Assembly (NCBI GenBank): GCA_027886175.1 | Contig: JAJNNQ010000077.1 | Coordinates: 2,852,001-2,916,000 of the forward strand | Length of the DNA stretch: 64,000 nt | Source: Phylloscopus collybita | Taxonomy: Eukaryota > Chordata > Aves > Passeriformes > Phylloscopidae | Reading direction: 5' to 3' | In this document: positions 53,641 to 64,000 of the stretch, one piece after another | Position numbering within the stretch: position 1 is the first letter of the stretch | Layout of the letters: each line of letters starts with the position of its first letter | Made by a program: the position numbers and the translations under genes | The notes under the pieces: generated by a model | Told to the model about the DNA's origin: nothing | Database searches by the model: none | The model's input: only the letters and a program-made list of their open reading frames with translations

Positions 53641-54339
53641 TTTTCTCCCCGTGGCCCCGGGCCAGCCCTGAGCCAGGGGCAGGACCTTTCCCTGGAGCTC
53701 TGCGGGCGCTGGCTCGGTTCGGCCGCAGCCCAGCAGACGGAGCTCAGAGCTCCCCGGGGGCTGCGGCTCCTCCCGAGGGGCAGCGCTGGGGCAGCTCCCA
53801 CCTCTGCCCCGGGGCAGCAGCAGGGACAGCAGCCGAGGGAAGGGCTGGGGCTGGGCCAGGCCAGGGCTGGACTGCACAGCAGCAAAAGCTTCTTCCCCCA
53901 CAGGGGGCTCAGCCACTGCCCAGGCTCCCCAGGGAATGGGCACAGCCCCGAGGCTGCTGCAGCTCCAGGAGCCTTTGGACACCGCTCCCAGGGATGCCCA
54001 GGCTGGGATTGTTGGGCTGTCTGTGCAGGGCCAGGGCTCCATGATCCCGGTGGGTCCCTCCCAGCTCAGCCCATTCTGCAATTCTCACCCTTTGGCTCAG
54101 CCTTTCTGTCCCCAGCAGGAGCTGGCAGAGCTGCTGGGCTGGGGCAGGAGCAGGGCAGCCCCAGCGTTCCCCTCTCTGTGACACCACAGCAGTGACAGCC
54201 CCAACATTCCATGCCTGGAGACGCTCCAAGGGAAGTGTCCAGAGCCGTGTCCAGTCAACAGAACTGCCCGGCCACTGACCCTGAGTGACCATGGCCCTGC
54301 CAGCTTGGAGGCACTGCTGGGGAAGCTGCACCTCAGCCC
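53641..54339. other. no confident gene; GC-rich
   Basis: High-GC stretch with gggcagc and ccccggg words and several CpGs. Open frames on both strands overlap (53463-54044 plus, 54081-53527 minus), with no domain. It might be a decayed CpG-rich flank. Confidence 0.4.
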
Positions 54340-54645
54340 TGTGATAAATGAATGATTTTGTGCTAACTAAATTGTAACTATATCAATATTTTAGAAAAAG
54401 GCAAATGATATATGATAAGTGTCAGAAAACTGATGTTTGCAGATGTTTATGAAAAAAATAGGATACAGGATGTAATTTGAAATAAGTAAAATCCCAAAAC
54501 TGAATAGGTTTTGGGATAATTGGAAGATGGGCCTTGAGATGGACAATTGGGATGGTTCCAGCTACAGAATTGAAGTTGTGTTTTTGTTTAAGGCTTATAT
54601 TTGGAATATGATGTTGGCTAATGTAACAGAACGCTTGGGGTGCAT
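54340..54645 (+). repeat. LTR fragment, same family as 31659
   Basis: Starts TGTGATAAATGAATG and matches the first 300 bases of the LTR at 31659-32345 (tgggataattggaagatggg, gcttggggtgcatgca). It stops exactly at the left end of the large palindrome, so the inverted duplication breakpoint lies inside this LTR. Confidence 0.8.
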
Positions 54646-56268
54646 GCATAATCAGTCATATCTATATGTACATAAATACTTCTGGTTTGCCATCCTTAAT
54701 GTTGTGGGACAAAGTTGTACAAAGGTTCAATTCCACCTGTATAATTCTTTAGGCATAAATCCTTGAGAAACTCTGGGGCTGGGATTGGATCCAGGCTCTG
54801 CCAGGATCCTCTCCCAGAAGGAGTTTAGAAAGCCTGGGGGTCCTGGTTTGGGTCCTTTGTGAACCTCGTGACTCAACAGGAGCTTCTCTAATAAACTTTT
54901 CCTGAAGCTGCCACTCTGCCCATGACAGGAACCCCTGTGAGTGTCTGTGACATCCCAGCTCTTTGGCAGCCTGGACACTCCTGGGATGTCCCCATGGAGC
55001 CCCTGTCAGTGTCGCTGACCTCGCTGTTCTTTAGGAGCACAGGGATGTCACCACTGGACTCCTGCCACTGCCTGGGACAAATTGGCTCCTTGGCAGGGTA
55101 CAGACACCTCTGTTGTCACTCTGCAGCCCTGGGACTGTCACCTCATGACCCTTAGGAAGATTAAGGCCCCCTGGGATGTCACCTCAGGGCCCCTGTGACT
55201 GAGTGTGACCAAAGAGATCTTCAGGAGCCCAGAGACCCCTCAGATGCCACCATGGAGCCCCTGTGCCTGCACGTGAGCTCACAGCCCTTGAGCAGCTGGA
55301 AACCCCTGGAATCTCTTCAATCTGCTCTGCTGAGGATGGAGCTTCAGCAATTTGGAGGTTCCCTGATGAATTTTAGCTCTCCAGAGGCTTGTTCAGTCTT
55401 CAGCTCTTGAGTTCAGGAATTCAGTTCCAAAGGCTCATTAACATTCCAAAGCATTCTAACAAGAAAAGCCCCTGGGAATAATTTCATTTCCAGTCTTCAA
55501 TTCTTCTGTGGTTCATTGTACAGATTTCAGAACTGTATTCAGAGGGAATATACTATATTTTTTAAAAAAATGCTGGGGCATTTTTTGCCCTGTTTTGTTG
55601 GATTATACCCTTTTGTGACCCAGAGACTCAGCAACTTAGAGGCGTTTTAAAAACTTTTATTCAATTTTCAGTCTCATGTGAAGGGTGAGTCAGTACAGAT
55701 GTTACAGTTTATGCCATCACAATCAGAAGCCAACTATTTCCTACTTACGATACATTAAAAGCGTTTCTTGGCCTATCAGCTTTTGTCACACTGTGCTGTT
55801 AATGCCCTAAAGCCAATCATCTAAAATCACCCCTCATGGGTCCTACTTCAATGTACCTTGCATACTTCTATTTCTCCCAAGTATCTCGTCTTATTTGCAA
55901 GGCCATCCCTTGGAACTTATTTCTAGTTCCATTTCTCTCTCAACAATGTCTGTCCTATGCCATGGCATTTCATTTCTAAGTCAGCATTTCTTCTCTGAAG
56001 TTTTGCCTACATAGGCACAGTATGTGAGCCTTCAGTCAGGCTTTGAGAATTCTCTACAATCCATTTCCCACAGCGGGGCATTTTGGCTGTGGCCCAGCTC
56101 CATCCTCCTGTGGGGCTCAGGGCCTGTTCCCGGCCATGGCCAGCCCTGCGCGGCCTCTCTGCTGGCCCAGAGCCCGGCAGAGCCCGGGGCAGGGCTGTCT
56201 GTGCAGGCCCACAGGTGCCAGGGGCTGTGCCGGAGCTGGCAGAGGCTGCCCAGCACAGAGCTTGGCCT
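54646..56268 (-). repeat. palindrome, left arm
   Basis: Reverse complement of 57165-59232 apart from a segment of about 350-450 bases present only in the right arm. From the outside in: end of the 750-bp dispersed unit (inverted, 54665-55480), a short segment, a solo LTR (55614-56072), and a GC-rich piece (56073-56268). Identity is high, about 90-95% by eye. Confidence 0.85.
55614..56072 (-). mobile_element. solo LTR in palindrome left arm
   Basis: The minus strand starts TGTGGGAAATGGATTG (56072) and ends CTGGGTCACA (55614), 459 bases. The flanks on both sides (tgccccgc upstream, aaagggtata downstream on the minus strand) are the same as those of the two-LTR copy in the right arm, so it is the recombined form of the same insertion. 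Confidence 0.8.
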
Positions 56269-57164
56269 GTTAAGATATTCTGAATGTTGATGAGCCCTGG
56301 GGCACTGAATTTCTGAACTGAACTGAAGAGCTGAAGGCTGAACAAGCCTCTGAAGAAGTCAAATCCAGCAGCAGCCTCCAAGTGTCTGAGGATGTTAGCA
56401 GCCCCCACTGATGCCACCCCTGCCCAGAGACTGTGATAGAAGGAAAGTTCGGTATTTCTTCTTCTGCCATCATTAGTAGAATGCAGGAGAACCAGGAAAT
56501 TCCTGGTGGGAAAATTTTGCCTCTTCTGAAACTACTCAAACGACCCAGATAATAAAAATGTCCTTGTGTATTATGAAACCTACAAGTATTAAACCATGTG
56601 CCTCTTTCCTGGCAGACATCGGTTGTGTGCCCATGAACAGGCAGTGTCACTCGTGCCCTGAGGTGCCCAGCTGGGATTGGCATCTCTCAGACAGGAGCTG
56701 AGGGAGAGCAGAGCACCTTGCAAGCTGCAGGTCCCTGACAGCCCCGCAGGGTTCCTGTCCCATCAACATCTGCCCTGCTCCAAGCTAAAACAGGGAGCAG
56801 CATGGTGCTGGGATCATCAGAGAACTGAGATGTGTGCTGGAATTCCATCCCCTCCCCATCCCGCAGCAGCCCTGCCTTTCCCTCCTCCAGCCTTGGTCTC
56901 CAGCACAGCCAGGGAGGCTCTTGGGGCTCTGCACTTTTCCTGCAGCCCCCAAGGGCAGCTGAGCTGTGCCTTTGGCACAGGCAGCCCTGCCCAGGCCAGG
57001 CCATGGGCAGCAATTCCTTGTGTGTGCCTGGCCTTGCTGTCAGCCCCGGCAGCGGCTGCGTGGCCCCTTTGTGCGGCGCTGGCCCAGCCATGGTGCCACA
57101 GGGCCTGTGCAGGCCCAGGGCAGGACAGGAGCATTGCGGGGGGAAGGGCCCCTCTGCCGTGGGG
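56269..57164. other. palindrome spacer
   Basis: About 0.9 kb. 56275-56400 is a diverged plus-strand copy of the start of the 750-bp unit (gaatgttgatgagccctggg, gaacaagcctctgaagaa). 56490-56830 is the second copy of the repeat at 1-215. 56830-57160 is GC-rich without a gene. Confidence 0.65.
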
Positions 57165-57388
57165 CCCACAGCAGCCTTGGGGCTCTGTGCCCCATGGCCT
57201 CCCTGCTGGGCAGCCTCTGCCAGCTCCTGCACAGCCCCTGGCACCTGTGGGCCTGCACAGACAGCCCTGCCCCGGGCTCTGCCGGGCTCTGGGCCATCAG
57301 AGAGGCTGCGCAGGGCTGGCCATGGCCGGGAACAGGCCCTGAGCCCCGCAGGAGGATGGAGCTGGGCCACAGCCAAAGTGCCCCACTG

Positions 57389-58264
57389 TGGGAAATGGAT
57401 TGTAGAGAATTCTCAAAGCCTGACAGAAGGGTCACATACTCTGCATCTGCATGCAAACCTTGAGATAAGAAATGGTAACTTACACAAAATAGGATGGCCT
57501 TTTTTGAGAGAGTCCTCAATGACTGTGTTCTTTGAATTTGTCTGACTGTTAAGAATCCATCCCCAAACAACTTCAAAACCTGAGAGATTTGGCAAATCAA
57601 ATTAAAGCAGAGGATGGATAATGGTTGGATGACTTGTTTGAATGATGGAGCTTTGCACCTTGGCTAAAGGAGCTTTGCAGAATTGGTTTATATGCATTGA
57701 TTGTTATAGTGACAATGTTAGTGATAGTGTCTTGTGTTCTTCATTGTGCACGGCAAACGATGAACAGGGCCATCAAAAAAGGCTTTTCCATTCAAGAGAG
57801 AGGGGAAAATGTGGGAAATGGATTTGTAGAGAGTTCTCAAAGCCTGAGAGAAGGCTCACATAATGTGTATCTGGAGGCAAACCTTGAGATAAGAAATGCT
57901 GACTTAGAAATCCCATGGAACAGGACAGACATTGTTGAGAGAGAAATGGAACTAGAAACAAGTTTCAAGGGATGGCCTTGCAAATAAGACGAGATACTTG
58001 GGAGAAATAGAAGTATGCAAGGTACATTGAAGTAGGACCCATGAGGGGTGATTTTAGATGATTGGCTTTAGGGCATTAACAGCACAGTGTGACAAAAGCT
58101 GATAGGCCAAGAAACGCTTTTAATGTATCGTAAGTAGGAAATAGTTGGCTTCTGATTGTGATGGCATAAACTGTAACATCTGTACTGACTCACCCTTCAC
58201 ATGAGACTGAAAATTGAATAAAAGTTTTTAAAACGCCTCTAAGTTGCTGAGTCTCTGGGTCACA
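57389..58264 (+). mobile_element. two-LTR ERV remnant in palindrome right arm
   Basis: A 5' LTR fragment begins at 57389 (TGTGGGAAATGGATTG) and decays by about 57500. About 300 bases of interior follow, where 57697-57810 encodes a hydrophobic anchor and basic tail (IVIVTMLVIVSCVLHCARQ), the end of an env transmembrane protein. A purine tract (aagagagaggggaaaa, 57793-57808) precedes a complete 3' LTR (57810-58264, with AATAAAAG at 58217). Most of the provirus is deleted. Confidence 0.75.
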
Positions 58265-58399
58265 AAAGGGTATAATCCAACAAAACAGGGCAAAAAATGC
58301 CCCAGCATTTTTTTAAAAAATATAGTATATTCCCTCTGAATACAGTTCTGAAATCTGTACAATGAACCACAGAAGAATTGAAGACTGGAAATGAAATTA

Positions 58400-59215
58400 T
58401 TCCCAGGGGCTTTTCTTGTTAGACTGCTTTGGAATGTTAATGAGCCTTTGGCACTGAATTCCTGAACTGAAGAGTAGAAGACTGAACAAGCCTCTGGAGA
58501 GCTAAAATCCACCAGGGAACCTCCAAGTTGCTGAGCATCCATCCTCAGCAGAGCAGATTGAAGAGATTCCAGGAGATTCCAGATGCTCAAGAGCTGTGAG
58601 CTCACGTGCAGGCACAGGGGCTCCATGGTGGCATCTGAGGGGTCTCTGGGCTCCTGAAGATCTCTTTGGTCACACTCAGTCACAGGGGCTCTGTGGTGAC
58701 ATCCCAGGGCTCCTTAATAAGCCTAAGGGTCATGAGGTGACAGTCCCAGGGCTGCAGAGTGACAACAGAGGTGTCTGTACCCTGCCAAGGAGCCAATTTG
58801 TCCCAGGCAGTGGCAGGAGTCCAGTGGTGACATCCCTGTGCTCCTAAAGAACAGCGAGGTCACCGACACTCCCAGGGGCTCCATGGGGACATCCCAGTAG
58901 CGTCCAGGCTGCCAAAGAGCTGGGATGTCACAGACACTCACAGGGGTTCCTGTCATGGGCAGAGTGGCAGCTTCCGGCCAAGTTTATTAGAGAAGCTCCT
59001 GTTGGGTCACGAGGTTCATAAAGGACCCAAACCAGGACCCCCAGGCTTTCTAAACTCCTTCTGGGAGAGGATCCTGGCAGTGCCAGGATCCAATGCCAGC
59101 ACCAGACTTTCTCAAGGATTTATGGCTAAAGGATTATACAGGTGGAATTGAACCTTTGTACAACTTTGTCCCACAACATTAAGGATGGCAAATCACAAGT
59201 ATTTATGTACATATA
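58400..59215 (+). repeat. 750-bp dispersed unit, copy 3 (in right arm)
   Basis: Same order as 30850-31650, about 93-95% identical by eye; the inverted copy in the left arm is 54665-55480. It includes the gtgacatcccag / gatgtcac words. No gene. Confidence 0.85.
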
Positions 59216-59232
59216 GATATGACTGATTATGA

Positions 59233-60199
59233 TCATGATTTCACAAAAAAGTCTTAATCAGAATGATTTACTCCACAGTACAGGAGCTGTATTATCTATT
59301 ACAATATAGTGTCTAGGAAACAATTTTGGAGCAATTGTATTAAAGCAAAAGCAGTTATTAACCAGAGATGGGTGTCACTCCCCCAGACCAACGACCGTGG
59401 GCAAATCTCTTGTGCCCAGCATCAGGCAGTGACCTGGAGGGGTGTCCCCACTCCAGGGAGGAATCTCCACACCCCCCACCCCAAGAAGGGAAATGTCCTG
59501 AGATGCTGCAGTTAAAATTTGGGATGGGGCTTTTCTAGTCTGAAGTGCTGCCCTGTCAGTCAGATGTGCCCAGGCTGGGCCAGCTCAGCAGCTCTGCAGA
59601 AGCTCTCAGTGGTGTCACTGGGTTGTTGCTTTCTCTGGGGATTTGAGCAGCTCTGCCACAGCTTCAGCTCCCTCTCAGCATGTGGAACTTTGGCATGGAG
59701 GAGTCAGGCTGCTTTCAGCATTCTTCAGCCCCAAAGCAGCATGATCCCCTCCTTCATTTCCCACTGGGGGCTTTGCAAACAGGGCCTTGTTGGAGCTGTT
59801 TGAGCCCATTGCAGGCAGAGCCTCCTGCTCCAGCAGGAACTGCCTTTCCTGTGCCAGGACCAGGGCAGGTCCTGCTGCAGGAAAAGCCCCAGGCCAGCCC
59901 CAGCAGAGGGAAGGGCTCGGGCACAAGTGCAGAGTGCCGTGCTGGGAGCTGTGCCAGGGAGAGCCTGAGGCACCAAAGGCCCCTGGGCAGCAGCAGCTGC
60001 TTCCAGGCCATGGCCAGAAGCCTCCCTTGGCCACCGGGCTTGGTGGCCACCAGTGCAGAGCTGCTGGCTCAGGGCTCATTTCTGCCTGGGCTCTGCCCCA
60101 GCCCACAGAGTGTCAGCTCAGCCCTGACTCTGGCACAGCCCCTGGGCCTGAGCCCTGCAGAGCCTCAAGGTCACCTGTGCCAGCCTGGTGCCCATCCCT
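59233..60199. other. no confident gene
   Basis: AT-rich to 59360, then GC-rich from 59800. Overlapping frames on both strands (60106-59675 minus, 59680-60246 plus) without domains. The plus-strand frame that enters the olfactory receptor fragment begins here but is not receptor-like before about 60195. Confidence 0.4.
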
Positions 60200-60310
60200 G
60201 GCTCTGGCACTGTCACTTCTGTGCTGGCTGCTGCCTCCAACACTGAACCCCCTCATCCACAGCCTGAGGAACCAGGAGCTGGAGGATGGCCTGAGGAATA
60301 TGACCACTCT
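60200..60310 (+). pseudogene. olfactory receptor helix 7 fragment
   Basis: The plus strand reads LLPPTLNPLIHSLRNQELED then GLRNM, the diagnostic end of olfactory receptors (PxLNPLIYSLRNQE). The preceding LALSLLCW fits the start of helix 7. Helices 1-6 are not present upstream in a recognisable state. It points the opposite way to the intact receptor at 36340-37272 and is a receptor relic. Confidence 0.7.
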
Positions 60311-60433
60311 GTGTTTTTCAGAAACAATCAGGTGCTTCTTTTTTTGTGCACAGCATTCAGAATGGAACTCATTCCAGGCCCAGACTGCTTTGTGCCATGT
60401 GTCTTGTGTTTTATTCTATTTGGTGTAATAATT

Positions 60434-60580
60434 CCTTTCCTTTCCTTTCCTTTCCTTTCCTTTCCTTTCCTTTCCTTTCCTTTCTCTTTCTCTTTCTCTT
60501 TCTCTTTCTCTTTCTCTTTCTCTTTTCTCTTTTCTCTTTTCTCTTTTCTCTTTTCTCTTTTTTCTTTTCTTTTCCATAAA
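60434..60580 (+). repeat. pyrimidine microsatellite CCTTT / CTTTCT / CTTTT
   Basis: About ten CCTTT units, then CTTTCT units, then TCTTTTC units, all pyrimidine on the plus strand for about 145 bases. Such mirror-like tracts can form triplex DNA. F/S/L frames (plus) and K/E/R frames (minus) are artefacts. Confidence 0.95.
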
Positions 60581-61744
60581 GGGATGCCATTAGTCACAGT
60601 ATTGCCACATCAGTATCTACCATGCCTGTGTTAAGCACAGACAGTCAGGAGCCCTGATCACTCTGCATTTCTGTCAAATAAAGTGTCCTGCTCTGCCCTG
60701 GGTGCCCAAGATGTTCCCTCAGCCCCTCTCTGTCTCTGCAGGGGCAGTGCCTGTGAGCAGAGGTGCAGGGCAGAGACTCCCAGCCCAGCAGCACAGCCAG
60801 GGACAATGGCCCTGGCTCTTCCCACAGCTGCTCTTCCCAGCTCCAGCCTCTCCTTCCCAGCCCTTCTGTGGCTGTCAGGCCGCAGGGCTGTGGCAGCTTG
60901 GTCACTGTCCTGCTGCGTGTGCGTGCTGTGAGCACAGGCAGGGCCAGGCCATGGGCACTGCTGGGACACAGCTGGGCTCCAGCACAGCAGCTCCAGCAGC
61001 AAAGGGCATCATCTCCTGAGGGCAGCCCAGGAAGGCTTTGCTCTCCCTGCACAGCTGCTGTCAGCAATGTGCTCCAGGAATGCCCTGGCAAAGCAAAGCC
61101 CAGTGCCCAGGGGCAGAGGGGCAGTGTGCAGGGGGGCACCCAGCAGTGTCCTGGCACAGCCAGAGCTCCTGGCATGGAGCTGAGGGAGCAGCAGAGCAGG
61201 GCCTGGGCTGTGTCTCTCTTCTGGGGACAGCCTGGCAAGGTGCCCCAGGACAATTGTCCCACACCAGCCCCTGCAACCACCATGGCCAGCACAGGCCTCT
61301 CCCCACACCTGCAGGAGGTTGTTTGTCCCTGCATGGAGGGACACCAAGTGACCAGGCCAGCAGTGCCTGTTTGCTCTGTCCTGAGGAGATTTCAGCAGTG
61401 CATCCTGTGTGTGTGTGTGGGGAGATGAAGCAGAGTGAGCACAAACACCATCAGCAGCACTCGGGGCTGGCACAATTGCAGAGGCACAAACAGGGCCTTG
61501 AGGCCACTTCACTCTGAGAGTGAAATCCTCTGGGAAACCACCGGAATTCTTGACTGGGCTGTGCTTAGGACTGCAGAGAGAAACATCCAGGGCAGGGAGG
61601 CTCCAGGGAAACTGCTCAGCACAGCCAAGGACTGCCCAGAGAGACCATTGGGGTGGGGGTGTGTGGGGAGAAATCACAGCTGCCTCCCTTCTGAGCCACC
61701 CCCAGGACCTGGACAGGGTTTTGCTGTGTTCTGGGCACTGACCT
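60581..61744. other. no confident gene
   Basis: GC-rich with overlapping frames (61334-60645 minus, 60763-61428 plus, 61677-61009 minus), none with a domain. A (TG)7-like run occurs at 61407-61420. Confidence 0.4.
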
Positions 61745-62340
61745 GGAACTGAGGGATGTGGAAAAGGCCTTTGGTGTCAGGGCTGTTGAGAAGGCTGGGC
61801 AGTGTCACTGGGAGAGCTCTCTCAAACCCCTTGGAAAGGGCAGAGCCATCCCAGAGGGTCCTGGGAACCTGGGAAAGGCAGACATGGAGCCAGTCTGCAA
61901 ACAGGACAGGGAGGGGATCTGGGAGAGTCCCAGCCTGGTCAGGCTCAGCAGGGAAGGGGATGTGGCAAATCCTCCTGCAGCCATTCCAGGCACTGGCAGG
62001 ACAAGGCAGGGATTGCAGAACCCGCGTGGGAGGGAAAAGAAGGGGATGTTGTGTGCCCAGACTTTAGCCAGCCCTGTGACACGGTCTGCTGTGGTCTCCT
62101 CAGAGCCAGACTGGAGAGAGCTGGGCTGAAGAAATGGAACATGGGCTGGGTGGGAATTTGGCTGAACAGTGAGGGTCAAATGTCACCCATGGTACAGAGT
62201 CCTCTTGGCAGCCACTGCCTGGTGACATCCCTCAGTGACCAGCCCTTGACCACCACTGGGGAACATTTCTATTATCTCTGCAGTGGCAGGAAATGCACTT
62301 TCAATTCCTTTGTGGATACTGCCAAATTCTAGGGAGTCTG
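61745..62340 (+). pseudogene. LINE reverse transcriptase fragment (CR1-like)
   Basis: Plus-strand frames read GKADMEPVCKQ (compare KANVTPIxKKG), then a frame with DTVCCGLLRARLERAGLKKW then GIWLN (compare FDTV...LLxxLxxxGL...W...WL), and near 62300 FVDTAKF at the position of the FADDTKL catalytic box, with the catalytic pair lost. The order and spacing match the LINE palm domain. Degenerate with frameshifts; weakly CR1-like. Confidence 0.6.
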
Positions 62341-63414
62341 TGACCAAACTCATCCAGTTGATGGTGACTGCAAAACATAATTGGGCATAATTGTGCTTTT
62401 CTTTCCTATGGGCAAGATGACTGAGTTGAGTCAATTTGTCTTTCCATCAGCTGCTAAAACCAAGCCACGAGAAAAGGCAAAAAATCCTCATGCATCAGAG
62501 AAAAGGTAGTTCAAAAGGGAAAAAAACAAACCCAACAAAAAACCTCAAAGCAAGACACACCCACAAGAACACAAAACACCCACAAACAAACCAACAGCTA
62601 AAACCAAAGGCCACAAACAGAAGAAAAGCAAATCCACAGGAAATCCCCTATCGGCAGAAAATAGTAACAACCTTGTGGCAGGAGAGGGTTCTTTATGTGT
62701 TGGTGACGTTTTGAATGAAAAATCTCTCTTAAAGGAAATTAATCCCTTACCACTTTCCCTCCCTGCTTCCTGCAGTTCATTGCTGATCATGGTGTGACAT
62801 GCAAGGGAACATTCCTTGGGTCAGTCCAGCCCAGCTGTCCCATCCCTGTTCCCTCAGGAACACTTGCCCACCCCAAGCCCATAGGTTGGGGGGTTGCAGA
62901 CACGCCTCAGGCGGGGCGAGCGCTGTGACAGCGACAGGAGAACAGAACAACATTGACTCTTACCAAGGACAGTATAGCAGAACAGCACAGCCTTGGAGAA
63001 ATGGATCAAGGATGTAACTCCAGCAAACAGAAGTCATTCAAAATGCAAGAAAAATGTCAGCTCAGCTCTACAAGGCTGACAAAACAGAGGGTTTGCAAAA
63101 CAATAAATAGAGAGTTGGGGTCGAGAAACAGCCACCTAAAAAGGTCGCTGAATGTTGAAGACAGACCCCAAAGAACCAGATAAGAACTTGTGAGAAGGGG
63201 TGAAACTGTGTCAATTAAATTCAAAGGAAGTGGGGATAGGTAATGAATCCATAATCAGTGTGTGGGATCAAAACTGTTCATTTGATGCTCAGTGCACTCA
63301 AATGGAGGAAGGATTGCCCAAGTGACCAGCATACTGTAATAAAGAATAAAACAGTGTTATCACACTGTAATAATTCTCTCAAATACTCAAAGTTGTGTTC
63401 AAAAGTTTCTGTCA
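62341..63414. other. no gene seen
   Basis: 62500-62650 is A/C-rich (aaaaacaaacccaacaaaaa). The rest is ordinary composition with no recognisable gene or repeat. Confidence 0.4.
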
Positions 63415-63523
63415 GGTGGATTTCAATACCAGTGGTGTCCTTGACTCCATTATGCCCCACAGTGTCACAATGGCCCTTTGGTTCCATTAGGCCCTGCTGT
63501 AGAACAATGGACTCTCAGTTCCA
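63415..63523 (+). repeat. minisatellite array D (two to three units)
   Basis: ccccacagtgtcacaatggc and cctttggttccattaggccc are the array A unit in the same orientation, 35 kb away. Confidence 0.75.
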
Positions 63524-64000
63524 TTATGAGTTAAATCAAGCACAGACAAAGAGTCTCCAATTAATTAAAGTTAGAAAGTGGTATGCTTCATTCAGTGCCA
63601 GGCAACATGGGGAGTAACCTCCCAAAGACGGGTGCAAAATCACAGAGCTCTGGCTCTCTATTTATCTACAAATCTTACACATTCCTGGAATCATTCAACA
63701 CGCCTATACATACTTATTACTTAACCCTGCCTTCTCTCCTCTTCATCATAAAATGAGCTCCAAGTCCTTTCACGCTTGTGCAGTCCTTCACTCAAATTGG
63801 CTTGGTGGGATTTGAAATGGGTCAGTGGTGCCTTAGGATGAAGTCAGGAACGTCTTCCTCAAGGTAAACGTTTCACCTTGGTCTTGTTGGCAGGCTCTCT
63901 GACCCCTTGGGCATAGTTCAAGCTCTCCTGCCTTCTTCTGACAGGTTTTGGGGCGCAGGTGCACCTACAGTTTCTTCATCTTTACAATACTCCATCCTGC
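63524..64000 (-). mobile_element. LTR related to ERV2, cut by the window end
   Basis: Shares with the ERV2 LTR the order: ttcattcagtgc, ctatttatctacaaa, cacgcctatacatacttattac, ccctgccttctctcc. Much more diverged than the ERV2 pair. Left boundary uncertain (tgagttaaatcaag); the right part lies outside the window, so whether a provirus follows is unknown. Confidence 0.6.

Larger units (their letters stand above)
57165..59232 (+). repeat. palindrome, right arm
   Basis: Matches the left arm inverted, with additional sequence (57475-57810) because the ERV here has not collapsed to a solo LTR. The outer end is gtacatatagatatgactgattatg (59207-59231), equal to the reverse complement of 54639-54663. 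Confidence 0.85.

Noticed and set aside
56677..57545. Frames of 221-237 codons in the palindrome spacer and right arm
   Set aside because: The sequence is repeat-derived and partly mirrored in the left arm; residues are not conserved between arms.

Overview
The window looks like nuclear DNA from a bird, probably a songbird. It carries CR1 LINEs in several states, avian-type endogenous retroviruses (ERVs), GC-rich low-complexity flanks, many minisatellites and one intact olfactory receptor of the family 14-like group expanded in birds. No prokaryotic gene arrangement, CRISPR array, rRNA or tRNA gene is visible. The species assignment is inference. Almost everything here is repeat; the host genes I can defend are one olfactory receptor, one olfactory receptor fragment and one doubtful membrane-protein exon.

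Layout. 0-13 kb: G/T-rich arrays, a TGATGTCA-containing minisatellite, a near full-length minus-strand CR1 (2752-8085) split by two later insertions, ATTTT and AT-rich repeats, a possible minus-strand membrane-protein exon (9120-9642), and a second G-rich array (10030-10770). 12474-13111 is a block duplicated at 35233-35874. 13112-24092: ERV1, a two-LTR gammaretrovirus-like provirus (plus strand) with tRNA-Pro-like PBS, an unusually long 1.8-kb leader, intact gag, pro-pol with three nonsense codons, and an intact 637-codon env. 26.2-34.8 kb: dispersed minisatellite arrays in both orientations, an LTR with tRNA-Trp-like PBS, a collapsed ERV (31659-33190) and a CR1 3' fragment. 36340-37272: intact olfactory receptor (minus strand). 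40.9-42.9 kb: two further tandem arrays. 43273-53415: ERV2, an older minus-strand provirus with gamma-like gag-pol, an env of another type, and a nested solo LTR with a perfect target-site duplication. 54646-59232: a large imperfect palindrome whose arms hold the same ERV insertion in two states, solo LTR on the left and two-LTR remnant on the right. 60-64 kb: an olfactory receptor fragment, a pyrimidine microsatellite, a LINE reverse transcriptase fragment and a final LTR cut by the window edge.

The parts do not form a pathway. They record repeated retroelement insertion, inverted duplication and minisatellite expansion around an olfactory receptor locus, as is common in subtelomeric or receptor-cluster regions. 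The most notable item is ERV1: its env frame stayed open while its polymerase decayed, and its leader carries four spaced GCCAT repeats just before gag.
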